Source of the DNA: Cytophaga aurantiaca DSM 3654
Lineage (GTDB): Bacteria; Bacteroidota; Bacteroidia; Cytophagales; Cytophagaceae
NCBI RefSeq assembly: GCF_000379725.1
Contig: NZ_KB903662.1
Span: forward strand, 3,144-67,143
Length of the DNA: 64,000 bases
Direction: 5' to 3'
Position numbers and translations under genes: made by a program. Under the pieces are notes generated by a model. The model made no database searches and was not told the origin of the DNA. It saw only the letters and a list, made by a program, of their open reading frames with translations. Every line of letters begins with the position of its first letter. The stretch's first letter is position 1. Below are positions 1-8,340 of this stretch, one piece after another.

Positions 1-114
1 ACCTTCACCGTCTAAAACTAAATTAAGCTTACATAAGCAATCTTTGCAACAGTAGCGTTGTTCGGCTTTTTTGCCCACGAGTTTGTTTACAACCTCTTTA
101 ATGAAATCAATCAT
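1..114 (-). CDS. Putative anti-sigma factor, N-terminal part (runs off window)
   Basis: Only the first 38 codons lie in the window, starting at the ATG read from position 114. The protein begins MIDFIKEVVNKL and then has a cysteine cluster, YCCKDCLCKLNLVLDGEG. A cysteine followed closely by an LxLxLDGE stretch resembles the start of small zinc-binding anti-sigma domains of the RsrA/ZAS type. The gene starts 5 bases after the stop of the ECF sigma gene, the usual order for a sigma/anti-sigma pair, so cotranscription is likely. The function is inferred from context and a short motif; the rest of the zinc motif is outside the window. Confidence 0.55.
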   Translation of the reverse strand, partial: MIDFIKEVVNKLVGKKAEQRYCCKDCLCKLNLVLDGEG

Positions 115-119
115 GTAGC

Positions 120-725
120 TTAATCGTTTTTCTTTCGTTGATCCTTGTAACCCATTGACTGGGCGTATTCATTTAACTTTTCTTTTAAAACGTTTCTGGC
201 TCTATGTAAGCGAGAACGAACCGTTCCGATCGGAATGTCTAATATTTTAGCCATTTCTTCGTAAGTGAATCCTTCCAGATCACACAGAATAATAATGGTT
301 CTGAAGTCTACATCCAATGCATTAAGTGCATTAGCAACTTCATCTCCAATCATATTGTTTAATGAATCAACACGTAAATCGCTCGTGATTGTTTCATTTA
401 TATCATCTGAATTATAATAGGATTCAACTTCTTGATAATCGACTTTATTAGGCTCTTTCGTCTTACGTCGATATTCATTAATAAAAGTGTTTTTCAGGAT
501 TCTAAACAACCAGGCTTTGGCATTAGTTCCCTTTTCGTAAGAGTCGAAAAAGCGATACGCTTTTAAATAGGTTTCCTGAACCAAATCATTCGCATCGTCT
601 TCATCAAAGGTTAACCGGTAACCAAAGTTGTATAACGGCCCAATAAGGTGCATGAATTCCTTCTCAAAAAGGCTGTCCTTTTCTTCCTTACTTTTGTAGG
701 TTGTTTTGGAATTTTGCTCCTCCAT
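120..725 (-). CDS. RNA polymerase ECF-type sigma-70 factor (sigma-70 family, RpoE/SigH-like)
   Basis: A 201-residue protein with the two-domain ECF layout. Sigma region 2 lies at about residues 25-95 (YNFGYRLTFDEDDANDLVQE, then KAWLFRILKNTFINEYRR). Region 4 lies at about 130-190, with the helix-turn-helix GFTYEEMAKILDIPIGTVRS. Length and motifs are normal for the family. It directs RNA polymerase to a small regulon and is presumably held by the adjacent anti-sigma gene, which starts 5 bases downstream. An acidic N-terminal extension of about 24 residues precedes region 2. The start at 725 is an ATG. A perfect 10-bp palindrome lies 30-53 bases upstream and may be a control site. Confidence 0.93.
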   Translation of the reverse strand: MEEQNSKTTYKSKEEKDSLFEKEFMHLIGPLYNFGYRLTFDEDDANDLVQETYLKAYRFFDSYEKGTNAKAWLFRILKNTFINEYRRKTKEPNKVDYQEVESYYNSDDINETITSDLRVDSLNNMIGDEVANALNALDVDFRTIIILCDLEGFTYEEMAKILDIPIGTVRSRLHRARNVLKEKLNEYAQSMGYKDQRKKND

Positions 726-754
726 TAATCAATATTGTCTATATTTACAGACCT

Positions 755-778
755 TTTGGTATTGTTATCAATACCAAA
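755..778. promoter_or_regulatory. Perfect inverted repeat between sigma factor and O-antigen ligase genes
   Basis: TTTGGTATTG and CAATACCAAA are perfect 10-base arms around a 4-base spacer (TTAT). The site sits in the 100-bp divergent gap, 30 bases before the sigma ATG and 48 bases before the ligase ATG. A symmetric site in a divergent promoter region fits a dimeric-repressor operator, but it could also form an RNA hairpin in either leader. The regulator is unknown. Confidence 0.4.
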
Positions 779-825
779 TATACACTTTTTTGTTAAAGTT
801 GTAGGGTGTCAACCAGACCGTTTTC

Positions 826-2073
826 ATGAATTTATCTTTTAAAAACATCCATTCCAATACTTCTTTTCTAAATAGCTGGTTCTTAATAGCAGGCATCATT
901 GCATTGGTCGGTATCTTTTTTTCCAGAGCAATGATCAGCATAGGCATGATTGGAATTGTTCTGATTTTTATCCTTACAAAAAGTTGGGAGAAATCGTTCT
1001 CTTTCAGATCAACAGATCCGATCTTATTCTTTTTAGCTCCGATATTATTTATATATGTACTTGGTGGTATCTGGACAGAAAATCATTCGTATTGGCTGGA
1101 TCGGATTGTAGTAAAGTTGCCTTTGTTGTTTTTACCCCTAGGGGCATGGGCAATCAAAGATATCCTCAGACAGTGTACAATAGATTTGCTGATCTTGATC
1201 TTTATATCCTTATGTGCCGCAACAGCATTGGGGAGCTTTGTATACTACATCCTTCATTTTAAAGAAGTAACAGAATCTTATAAGCACGCGAAAACAATCC
1301 CGACGATCATCGAACACATTCGATTCAGTCTCTTATTGGCAGTTGCTGTTTTTGCATCCATTCAGGCGTATTTTCATTCAAATCTGTTAACTACAAAAAA
1401 GCAAAAAAACAGTGTAGCTGCATTGGGACTTTTCATTTTTATCTTTCTTCATGTATTGTCTATCCGCAGCGGTTTGTTAGCGCTCTATGCTACAGGTTTT
1501 GTATGGTTAATCGTATATGTAGTACAAAGCGGAAAAAAGAAATTTTTACTGGTATTGCCTGCGGGCTTAGGCTTTCTGGTGCTGATGTATTTCTTTGTTC
1601 CTTCTTTACACAACAAAGCAAATTACATGGTGCGCGACATCAGTCAGTTTGCAACAGGTAAAAGTGTAAATAATTATTCGGATGGAAATCGATTGCTTTC
1701 GATGAAAATAGGTACGGAGGTAGGCCTCGAACATCCTATTATAGGTGTTGGCAGTGGAGATGTGCAGGATGCAATGAGTGCAGTATACAAAAATGAATAT
1801 CCGGATATTGATAAACGTAATTGGTTAATTCCGCACAATCAATTTGTTTATATGTTTACCGCATTAGGTAGCATAGGTTTGTTGATCTTTATTGCGTGTT
1901 TGATTTATCCATTATTCAATCGGGATATCTTAAGCGATATTTTTTGTCTTGCTGTATTGGTAAGCAGTTATACATCTTTTTTATCCGAGTCTACCTTAGA
2001 GATTCAGCAAGGGATTGTATTGGTAAGTTTAATGTTCTGTTTGGCTTACTTGAGAAAAGTAGCAGTGCATTAA
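826..2073 (+). CDS. O-antigen ligase / Wzy-type polymerase family membrane protein
   Basis: A 415-residue polytopic inner-membrane protein with roughly 10-12 hydrophobic segments spread over the whole length. Around residue 335 it has PHNQFVYMFTALGSIGLL. This is the typical HN..y...l...G signature in the last periplasmic loop and following helix of the Wzy_C/O-antigen ligase family. Such proteins either join O-polysaccharide to lipid A-core or polymerise repeat units; the sequence alone does not separate the two. The convergent glycosyltransferase genes downstream support a role in surface glycan synthesis. The start is the ATG at 826; no other start fits the first hydrophobic segment better. 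Confidence 0.85.
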   Translation: MNLSFKNIHSNTSFLNSWFLIAGIIALVGIFFSRAMISIGMIGIVLIFILTKSWEKSFSFRSTDPILFFLAPILFIYVLGGIWTENHSYWLDRIVVKLPLLFLPLGAWAIKDILRQCTIDLLILIFISLCAATALGSFVYYILHFKEVTESYKHAKTIPTIIEHIRFSLLLAVAVFASIQAYFHSNLLTTKKQKNSVAALGLFIFIFLHVLSIRSGLLALYATGFVWLIVYVVQSGKKKFLLVLPAGLGFLVLMYFFVPSLHNKANYMVRDISQFATGKSVNNYSDGNRLLSMKIGTEVGLEHPIIGVGSGDVQDAMSAVYKNEYPDIDKRNWLIPHNQFVYMFTALGSIGLLIFIACLIYPLFNRDILSDIFCLAVLVSSYTSFLSESTLEIQQGIVLVSLMFCLAYLRKVAVH

Positions 2074-2135
2074 TTTCAATAGCGTTCAAATCGATTCCAT
2101 TTATATTAGTGCTTTTAGCACGTCTCACCGGCCTC

Positions 2136-2255
2136 ATTTCAAATTGCGTTAAGAAATTTTGGTTCATGGAGCTTTTTGAACGCTACAACTAGTCCTTTTT
2201 CAGGACGATTTTGTAGCGTTCGCGGAATGAACCAAAATTTTAGCTTATTTGAAAT
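2136..2255. repeat. 120-bp imperfect palindrome
   Basis: The left arm contains ATTTCAAAT, AAATTTTGGTTCAT and GAACGCTACAA. The right arm contains the reverse complements of all three in reverse order. A smaller hairpin (GTCCT/AGGAC) sits at the tip. The internal junctions differ in length, so the structure is a long hairpin with bulges. It lies between the 3' ends of two convergent genes, where it may terminate transcription or be a dispersed palindromic element. Confidence 0.75.
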
Positions 2256-2271
2256 CAGCCTTGATTTTTTG

Positions 2272-2297
2272 GTTCTTTTGTATCAAGACAAAAGAAC
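2272..2297. repeat. Short inverted repeat next to the large palindrome
   Basis: GTTCTTTTGT and ACAAAAGAAC form perfect 10-base arms around ATCAAG. CTTGAT just upstream can also pair with ATCAAG, giving an alternative fold. From memory, sequences of this kind (CTTGAT, TTTGGTTCTTTTGTAT, ATCAAG) recur between genes in several Bacteroidota genomes. I cannot confirm that here. Confidence 0.55.
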
Positions 2298-2362
2298 AGA
2301 AGAATAAAAAAGAGAGATGGTAATAGATAAGAAAGGAGAACTGTTAAATTAACTAAACAAAT

Positions 2363-3124
2363 TTATTTTTCCCGAAGATACCTATACTCATACAACTTAT
2401 TATATTTCACAAATACATAAAATGAACTGATAATGGCCCAAAGCAGACCTGCATACCCATTCATAAAATTACGTTCAATAATATAAAATTTGAAAAAGTA
2501 AAAAGGTGCAAATAGAAAAATAAAAAAACGGCTTCTGGATTTATTTTTCTTTACCTGTTCAAGCGCACCTTTGGAAGTATATACATTGAATTTGTCAAAA
2601 TATTCCGAAAGCGAAGCATAACTGTAATGCAATAGCTCACCTTGCAAAGATGCTACAGAACCGTTTACAATAAGTTTTTCATGAACTTCAGCCAGATCGT
2701 AATTACACTTATTTTTATTGAACAAGCGCACAATCGATTGCTTATTTTCTCTTCCGTAATTGAATTTTTGTCCGAAGAAAAATAACGTACGTGGTAATTC
2801 AAACGCTACAGCAGTTGTATGATGTTTCGGTAATTCTGTTTGAATGGATTGTTTTAATTCCTCTGTAAGCACTTCGTCTGCATCAATGTGCAACACCCAA
2901 TCATTTTTTGCCTGTAAAACAGAAAAGTTTTTTTGTGCACCGAATCCTAAAAAATCCTGATGTATCACACGGCAATTATGTTCTTTACAAATAGCCAACG
3001 TAGCATCGGTACTGCCAGAGTCTACAACAACAATCTCGTCACACCAACTTAGTGAGCTTAAACATTCGTTCAATATAGCTTCGGCATTTTTTGTGATCAG
3101 TACGGCGCTTACAGGTATATTCAC
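2363..3124 (-). CDS. Family 2 glycosyltransferase, WaaE/KdtX-like (LPS core)
   Basis: A 253-residue GT-A fold enzyme. The nucleotide-binding start (VSAVLITKNAE) is followed by DSGSTD at residues 35-40 and the metal-binding DADE at 81-84. The stretch GFGAQKNFSVLQAKNDWVLH is characteristic of the WaaE/KdtX beta-1,4-glucosyltransferase branch that modifies the LPS inner core. The C-terminal third contains a hydrophobic region (FFIFLFAPFYFFKFYI) that probably contacts the membrane. The donor and acceptor cannot be read from sequence. It lies 5 bases downstream of the heptosyltransferase-like gene, so the two are probably cotranscribed. Confidence 0.85.
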   Translation of the reverse strand: MNIPVSAVLITKNAEAILNECLSSLSWCDEIVVVDSGSTDATLAICKEHNCRVIHQDFLGFGAQKNFSVLQAKNDWVLHIDADEVLTEELKQSIQTELPKHHTTAVAFELPRTLFFFGQKFNYGRENKQSIVRLFNKNKCNYDLAEVHEKLIVNGSVASLQGELLHYSYASLSEYFDKFNVYTSKGALEQVKKNKSRSRFFIFLFAPFYFFKFYIIERNFMNGYAGLLWAIISSFYVFVKYNKLYEYRYLREK

Positions 3125-3129
3125 AATAC

Positions 3130-4140
3130 TTATGAGTTAGGTGTGTTGTCTATTAATGCTTCGTATACATATTTCGGAGTGATACTTTGTATGCATGTAC
3201 ACGTTCCGGTTGTGCGGCAAAGGTCGCAGCTTTTGGTGCTTACCAATGCTGTTGATCTGGATCCCAGCGGGCCCCATCTGCCTGCATGCATCGGTCGTAT
3301 CGGTGGATAGATTCCGATGGTTTGTTTATTCAATGCTGCTGAAATATGTAATGGTCCGGTGCTGCATGCAACCGTAGCATCACAGATATTAATAAATTCA
3401 ATAAATTCCTGCAAAGAAAATTTCCCCGTAATATCGGTTACGTTTTGTTCTGAGAATATTTCCGGACATTGTTCGTGAATCAATTTGCCTTCAGCTGATG
3501 TGCCGCTGATGTACACCTGATACTGAAGCGGAGAAAGCAATTGAGCCAGTTTCCAGTAGTTGCTCAATGGCCATTCCCGTGCGCTGCCTTTAGACTTTGT
3601 ATGGAATATAATATGTTTTTTAGCCAATGGATTCAACACCGATTGCAAGCTTGAATTGCTTTGAACTTTTAATAAGGTATAGGTTTTTATTTTTTCAAGA
3701 TCGGGAATCGGATTTTTAAACCACGGCGACAGCAAATAAAAATTCAACTGCGATTCATGCAAGGGAGAATTTTTTCTTGAAAAAGAAATGCGTTTGTTCA
3801 GATACAGCCAATGATACCAACGATTCGCAGTCCCAACCCGAAGAGGTACCTGCTTACGGATCTTTTTTTCTAATGCTTTATCCGGAAATGCAAACAAAAT
3901 AGCTTCAGCCTGAACATTACTTGGAAGGCCATTTTCAAGAAGAGCTGCACGGTCTAGGAAAACATCCACATGCGGACAAGCTTCAATAATTGATCGGGTA
4001 TAAGAAGAGCCGATAAAATAAATGAGGATGTCTTTGTTCTGTTCTTTTAAAAATGCGGCAAGCGGAAGCGTTACGATCACATCACCGATACTGTCCGTGC
4101 GGGATATGATAATGCTTTTAGGTAGGTTGCCTGCTTTCAT
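3130..4140 (-). CDS. Family 9 glycosyltransferase (heptosyltransferase-like)
   Basis: A 336-residue GT-B enzyme of family GT9, which includes ADP-heptose:LPS heptosyltransferases. The N-terminal SRTDSIGDVIVTLPLAAFLK is the family's first strand-helix motif. The C-terminal domain has CSTGPLHISAALNKQTIGIY near residue 265, the donor-binding motif of the family. A cysteine-rich segment (KSCDLCRTTGTCTC) near residue 310 is a variant seen in some members. It probably adds a sugar to the LPS core; heptose specificity is assumed from family only. It sits second from last in the leftward glycosyltransferase row. Confidence 0.87.
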   Translation of the reverse strand: MKAGNLPKSIIISRTDSIGDVIVTLPLAAFLKEQNKDILIYFIGSSYTRSIIEACPHVDVFLDRAALLENGLPSNVQAEAILFAFPDKALEKKIRKQVPLRVGTANRWYHWLYLNKRISFSRKNSPLHESQLNFYLLSPWFKNPIPDLEKIKTYTLLKVQSNSSLQSVLNPLAKKHIIFHTKSKGSAREWPLSNYWKLAQLLSPLQYQVYISGTSAEGKLIHEQCPEIFSEQNVTDITGKFSLQEFIEFINICDATVACSTGPLHISAALNKQTIGIYPPIRPMHAGRWGPLGSRSTALVSTKSCDLCRTTGTCTCIQSITPKYVYEALIDNTPNS

Positions 4141-4174
4141 TTTTAATGAATCGAATTGGAAAGTTTACGTTAGA

Positions 4175-4960
4175 TTAATGATTATTTAAACCATTCGTAC
4201 AAAACGCTTTATTTAATTCTATTTTTTGATACATCAATTGAAGATTATGTTGAATGTCGTCTTCAGCATAATTTGAATCGTGATGTATGTGGTATTGTAT
4301 TGCTTTGAATTTTAATGAATCAAGTGTGTACCCGATTTTCAATAATCTCCACTCAAGATCTGCATCTTCTCCGACACTTGCTTTTACATAGTCTTCATCA
4401 AAACCGTTGATTGCAAGTAGTCCTTCTTTTTTAAGAGAAAAGTTGCAGCCCATCAATCCTTTTTTCTTTCTTGGTACCCATGCGTAGGGAAGGTAAATAC
4501 CTTCTTCTACATAGGTAGATCCTGCTAAGACGATGTTCAATAAAGATAAACGTTTTAATGAATCATCTGCAAGCAATTTTTCTGAAAGACTTTTGGCGAC
4601 CATTACTCTTCGTCCGGCAAGTATGGTTTTTTCTTTGGTATTTAAATAATGCTGCGCCAAACATTCGCTATGGGGAATACAATCTCCATCGAAAAAAACA
4701 ATGACTTCTCCACGGGATTGTTTAATGGCTTCATTTAATATTCTATTTTTTCTGAAGCCAATATCTTCCTGCTGTACAACGTTAATCGGAAAAAATGCTT
4801 TGCGTTGAAACTCTTCCACGAAGCGCAATGTCTTTGGATCGTTATTGTCTTCTGCAATTACTACTTCAAAATCTTTGAAGGATTGTGTTAACAATCCCTG
4901 CAGCAACAACGACAGACAATCCAGTCGCTTGTAAAATCCAATGATAACGGAGATCTTCAT
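4175..4960 (-). CDS. Family 2 glycosyltransferase with galactosyltransferase-type C-terminal region
   Basis: A 261-residue GT2 enzyme. It starts MKISVIIGFYKRLDCLSLLL, has the nucleotide-binding VVIAEDNND near residue 33 and DGD at 91-93 for the metal ion. The later segment GFDEDYVKASVGEDADLEWR near residue 190-210 matches the C-terminal part of N-acetylgalactosaminyl/galactosyl transferases (Glyco_transf_7C type) with its ED base. It is cytoplasmic and presumably adds a hexose to a surface glycan. It starts 8 bases after the upstream glycosyltransferase gene ends, so the two form one transcription unit. Confidence 0.82.
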   Translation of the reverse strand: MKISVIIGFYKRLDCLSLLLQGLLTQSFKDFEVVIAEDNNDPKTLRFVEEFQRKAFFPINVVQQEDIGFRKNRILNEAIKQSRGEVIVFFDGDCIPHSECLAQHYLNTKEKTILAGRRVMVAKSLSEKLLADDSLKRLSLLNIVLAGSTYVEEGIYLPYAWVPRKKKGLMGCNFSLKKEGLLAINGFDEDYVKASVGEDADLEWRLLKIGYTLDSLKFKAIQYHIHHDSNYAEDDIQHNLQLMYQKIELNKAFCTNGLNNH

Positions 4961-4968
4961 AGATTAAT

Positions 4969-5841
4969 TTATGAACGGATTTTATAATTTTTATATTCAC
5001 CGATTCTCCAGCCTGTAAGTTTTTCAACAGAAATTTTTAAACGGTGTTTGAAAGAAAGTTTCTTTTTACGAAGATCGAATTTGAAAACCCAGTTTTGCTT
5101 ATTAATGCGCGGAAGCATCACTGCCGGATGTGTACCGGTAAATGCTTTTAATGAATTGATTTCCGAATAGTCGAACAGTTCTATCTCTTCAATTTTAGAC
5201 TCGATCCATTCATCGTTGTGCCAGTATTTTGAAAATGATTTTGCTTTCTCAACCTGAAAAGCAGGATTTTTTACCCAGCCGTAATGGTAGATGTATGCAT
5301 CAATTAATTTAACATGCAGTTTTTGATTGTTCTTTCTGAAACCCTGTGCATCTCTGTAAGATCGAATGTTCCGGTCGTTTCGGATGATGCGGATTTCTCT
5401 TCTATACCAGTTCGGAGCATCTCCTACATATTCATACGAACCGTAAAAATGTTCATACTTGAAGAGTAATCCTTCAATGGAAGTATCTGTTAAATTTGCT
5501 TCCATAGCAGATTTGATTGCCGGAAGATATTTTTCATGAACGGCTTCATCTCCCTGAATATAAAAACACCAATCCACATCCGGTGAAATAGCATCCATTG
5601 CTTTGTCTGTTTCTACAGCGAGTACTCGGCCGCCTTCACGAAGGGTATCGTCCCAGATTGTATGAATGATTTTTATTTTAGGAGAACCGATTGATTGTAT
5701 CAATTCTTCAGTAGCATCTTCAGAGTTGCCGATTGCTACTACAAATTCATCGCAGATGGGCAGGATAGAGGTGATGGCCTCAACGATCGGATAATCGTAC
5801 TTTACTGCATTCCTGATAAATGTAAAACCTGCAACTTTCAT
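4969..5841 (-). CDS. Glycosyltransferase family 2-like protein
   Basis: A 290-residue protein beginning MKVAGFTFIRNAVKYDYPIV, a pattern common in a Bacteroidota GT2 branch. CDEFVVAIGNSEDATEELI is the first Rossmann motif, and DVDWCFYIQGDEAVHEKYLP near residue 90 is the acidic donor/metal site, with QGDE in place of a plain DxD. The central section is rich in aromatic and basic residues and has no membrane helices. It is the first gene of the leftward row of four transferases. The acceptor is unknown; a role in the same surface glycan is inferred from position. Confidence 0.75.
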   Translation of the reverse strand: MKVAGFTFIRNAVKYDYPIVEAITSILPICDEFVVAIGNSEDATEELIQSIGSPKIKIIHTIWDDTLREGGRVLAVETDKAMDAISPDVDWCFYIQGDEAVHEKYLPAIKSAMEANLTDTSIEGLLFKYEHFYGSYEYVGDAPNWYRREIRIIRNDRNIRSYRDAQGFRKNNQKLHVKLIDAYIYHYGWVKNPAFQVEKAKSFSKYWHNDEWIESKIEEIELFDYSEINSLKAFTGTHPAVMLPRINKQNWVFKFDLRKKKLSFKHRLKISVEKLTGWRIGEYKNYKIRS

Positions 5842-5916
5842 AATCGGGCATTTTCATGCAAGATAATTAAAAGTATGCAGACTGCTAACCTTTTGTTCTA
5901 TCGTTGATAACGATGA

Positions 5917-6450
5917 TTATTTGTGTGCAGGCACAATTGCCGGAGTTTTATTTTCTGGAATGCTGTGCAATAACAGTTGATTGTGAATAGCCACAAAGTC
6001 TTTATGTTGGAAAGAACTGATGTGCACTTTGTTTGTTTTAAAACAGATCGTCAATTCTTTCCAGGCGTAATGCCTGTCGTATTTATTGAGAATGGTATAA
6101 TATAATGCTTTGCAGAATGTATGTGTTTTTTTATGACCAATTAATGGACGAACGATCACATCTGTTGGCGTGATTTCGATTTTCTTTGTTAAGGTTAAAT
6201 TAACTGCAGCTGCAATAAATACTCCTGCCCATAAGATCATTGCTGAAATATCAAGGTAGTTACAATTACCCTCTGCAGCTTTGTAAAAGGCGATCAAAAT
6301 AAACGTCGAAAAAGTCATTAATAAGATAGAAAGCAGAATGGAAATGTGATACGCCCATGATACACCCTGGCGAATTCTTCTTTGACAGTTAATAATGGAA
6401 GTAGTTATTAAACCTAATATGATTAACTCTATAAATATATTCGTTTCCAT
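5917..6450 (-). CDS. Hypothetical membrane protein
   Basis: A 177-residue protein that I do not recognise. The first 85 residues hold three hydrophobic segments (about 5-20, 35-56 and 70-87). Then comes a soluble, strand-rich tail, VEITPTDVIVRPLIGHKKTH onward, which resembles the PH-like tails of small Bacteroidota membrane proteins. The start is the ATG at 6450. It lies 75 bases upstream of the glycosyltransferase row on the same strand and could be cotranscribed with it. No catalytic motif is visible. Confidence 0.65.
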   Translation of the reverse strand: METNIFIELIILGLITTSIINCQRRIRQGVSWAYHISILLSILLMTFSTFILIAFYKAAEGNCNYLDISAMILWAGVFIAAAVNLTLTKKIEITPTDVIVRPLIGHKKTHTFCKALYYTILNKYDRHYAWKELTICFKTNKVHISSFQHKDFVAIHNQLLLHSIPENKTPAIVPAHK

Positions 6451-6833
6451 AGCTGTAGGTGTTTAGAGTTTAACTTTTTACATAATCTGTTTTTACATAT
6501 CCCTACTGTATTTTGTATTATATACATTCTCCCTTCATTTCAATGAAAGACAAATGCCGTGTCGTTTTAAAAATAATCGACTCAAGACTTTCTAAAATGC
6601 TTGTAATTTTTTGCTGGTATTATAATAAACGTTTAGCTATTTCTTTGGTTCTAAAAAAATCAAATAATTTTGAACATGTGGTAATTATGATAAAAAAGAC
6701 AGTTTTTATATAAAATAAATTCAACTTTTCATTTCAACAAAGTGAATTTTATGATGTAATAAAAAAAGTGATAATTCATAAAAAAGCCCCGCTTTAAGCG
6801 AGGCCTTTTTTGAATTATTGGAGGAATCCAGAA
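6451..6833. other. 383-bp AT-rich intergenic region
   Basis: This gap lies between the hypothetical membrane protein start and the ahcY stop. It holds a terminator next to ahcY. The rest is very AT-rich, with poly-A/T runs. A 66-codon open frame in it lacks any recognisable protein character. I see no RNA gene. Confidence 0.6.
6780..6812 (-). terminator. Intrinsic terminator of ahcY
   Basis: A GC-rich hairpin (CCCCGCTT / AAGCGAGG) is flanked by A6 on one side and T6 on the other. It lies 21 bases past the ahcY stop, and either strand would give a hairpin plus U-run. It clearly serves ahcY; nothing on the other strand ends nearby. Confidence 0.85.
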
Positions 6834-8141
6834 TTAGTATCTGTATTCGTTGTTTTTATATGGTCCATCAACTGTTACGCCGATATAGGCAGCCTGATCA
6901 GCAGATAAAACTTCTAATTCAACATCAATTTTTGCTAAATGCAAACGAGCTACTTTTTCATCCAATGATTTAGGTAAGGTATAAACCTTATTCTCATATT
7001 TAGATGCGTTTTCCCATAATTCCAGCTGAGCAATTACCTGGTTAGAGAATGAGCTTGACATTACAAATGAAGGGTGACCTGTTGCACAACCAAGATTAAC
7101 CAAACGGCCTTCCGCTAATATAATCACATCATGACCATCAACATTGTAAATATCAACTTGTGGTTTAACAGTAACTTTTGTTGAACCGTAGTTTTTGTTC
7201 AACCAAGCCATATCAATTTCGTTATCAAAGTGACCGATGTTACAAACGATCGCTTTATCTCTCATAGATTTGAAATGCTCGCCTGTGATGATGTTTTTGT
7301 TACCTGTTGCAGTAACAACGATATCTGCACGTTTAACAGCGTCAGCCATTTTCTTCACTTCAAAACCATCCATTGCAGCTTGCAATGCGCAGATCGGATC
7401 GATTTCAGTAACAAGTACACGTGCACCTGCACCTCTTAACGAAGCAGCAGAACCTTTTCCTACATCACCGTAACCCGCTACAACAGCAACTTTACCAGCC
7501 ATCATTACATCTGTAGCACGACGGATACTGTCTACTAAAGATTCTTTACAACCGTATTTGTTGTCGAATTTTGATTTAGTTACAGAGTCATTGATGTTGA
7601 TTGCAGGTAATACTAAAGAACCATTGCGCTCTCTGTCTTTCAAACGAAGTACGCCTGTAGTGGTCTCTTCTGAGATACCACGGATATCTTTTACCAATTC
7701 AGGGAAACGGTCTAAAACCATGTTTGTTAAATCACCACCATCATCCAGGATCATGTTCAATGGCTTACGATCTTCACCGAAGAATAATGTTTGTTCAATA
7801 CACCAGTCAAATTCTTCTTCGTTCATACCTTTCCAGGCATAAACAGAGATACCAGCAGCAGCGATTGCAGCAGCAGCATGATCTTGTGTAGAGAATATGT
7901 TGCAAGATGACCAAGTTACCTCAGCACCCAATTCAATTAATGTTTCAATCAACACAGCTGTTTGGATCGTCATGTGAAGACAACCTGCAACACGTGCACC
8001 TTTTAAAGGTTTTGAAGGGCCAAATTCTTTACGAATTGACATTAAGCCCGGCATTTCTGCTTCTGCTAATTCAATTTCTTTTCTTCCCCATGCAGCTAGG
8101 GAGATGTCTTTAACTTTGTATTTTACAAATGTGTCTACCAT
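6834..8141 (-). CDS. ahcY: S-adenosyl-L-homocysteine hydrolase (adenosylhomocysteinase)
   Basis: This enzyme reversibly cleaves S-adenosylhomocysteine to adenosine and homocysteine in the activated methyl cycle, using bound NAD+ in the cytoplasm. The 435-residue length and motifs are those of the family. The substrate region includes [16 protein letters not shown] (53-68), [15 protein letters not shown] (78-92) and DDGGD (133-137). The NAD-binding loop GYGDVGKG is at 223-230, and the C-terminal end has [11 protein letters not shown] with the conserved KxxxYRY cap. The start at 8141 fits the family length. A good TTG/TAnnTTTG promoter lies upstream and an intrinsic terminator downstream, so it is probably transcribed alone. 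Confidence 0.98.
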   Translation of the reverse strand: MVDTFVKYKVKDISLAAWGRKEIELAEAEMPGLMSIRKEFGPSKPLKGARVAGCLHMTIQTAVLIETLIELGAEVTWSSCNIFSTQDHAAAAIAAAGISVYAWKGMNEEEFDWCIEQTLFFGEDRKPLNMILDDGGDLTNMVLDRFPELVKDIRGISEETTTGVLRLKDRERNGSLVLPAININDSVTKSKFDNKYGCKESLVDSIRRATDVMMAGKVAVVAGYGDVGKGSAASLRGAGARVLVTEIDPICALQAAMDGFEVKKMADAVKRADIVVTATGNKNIITGEHFKSMRDKAIVCNIGHFDNEIDMAWLNKNYGSTKVTVKPQVDIYNVDGHDVIILAEGRLVNLGCATGHPSFVMSSSFSNQVIAQLELWENASKYENKVYTLPKSLDEKVARLHLAKIDVELEVLSADQAAYIGVTVDGPYKNNEYRY

Positions 8142-8173
8142 TTTTTTAGAATTTTACCTTTTGATAATTAGTA

Positions 8174-8204
8174 CAAATATAATTTATAAACCATTGAAGT
8201 TCAA
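8174..8204 (-). promoter_or_regulatory. Bacteroidota-type promoter of ahcY
   Basis: On the minus strand, TTG (8204-8202) is followed after exactly 20 bases by TATATTTG (8181-8174). This matches the Bacteroidota consensus TTG-N17-23-TAnnTTTG. Transcription would start near 8167, leaving a leader of about 25 bases before the ATG. Confidence 0.75.
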
Positions 8205-8340
8205 ATGTTGTTTAAAATTCCAAAACTTTAGTTTTTTATTCTATTAAGTGTGTTGAATTGAGAATATTTTACTGTAAATCTTGATAAAATGCCTTTCTAA
8301 TAGATTTTATTTTGGATGGATGGTAAAACAAAAAATACCT

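Noticed and set aside
6513-6713. 66-codon open frame in the gap before ahcY
   Set aside because: The frame is in very AT-rich DNA, has no recognisable domain, and no promoter or ribosome site was found.
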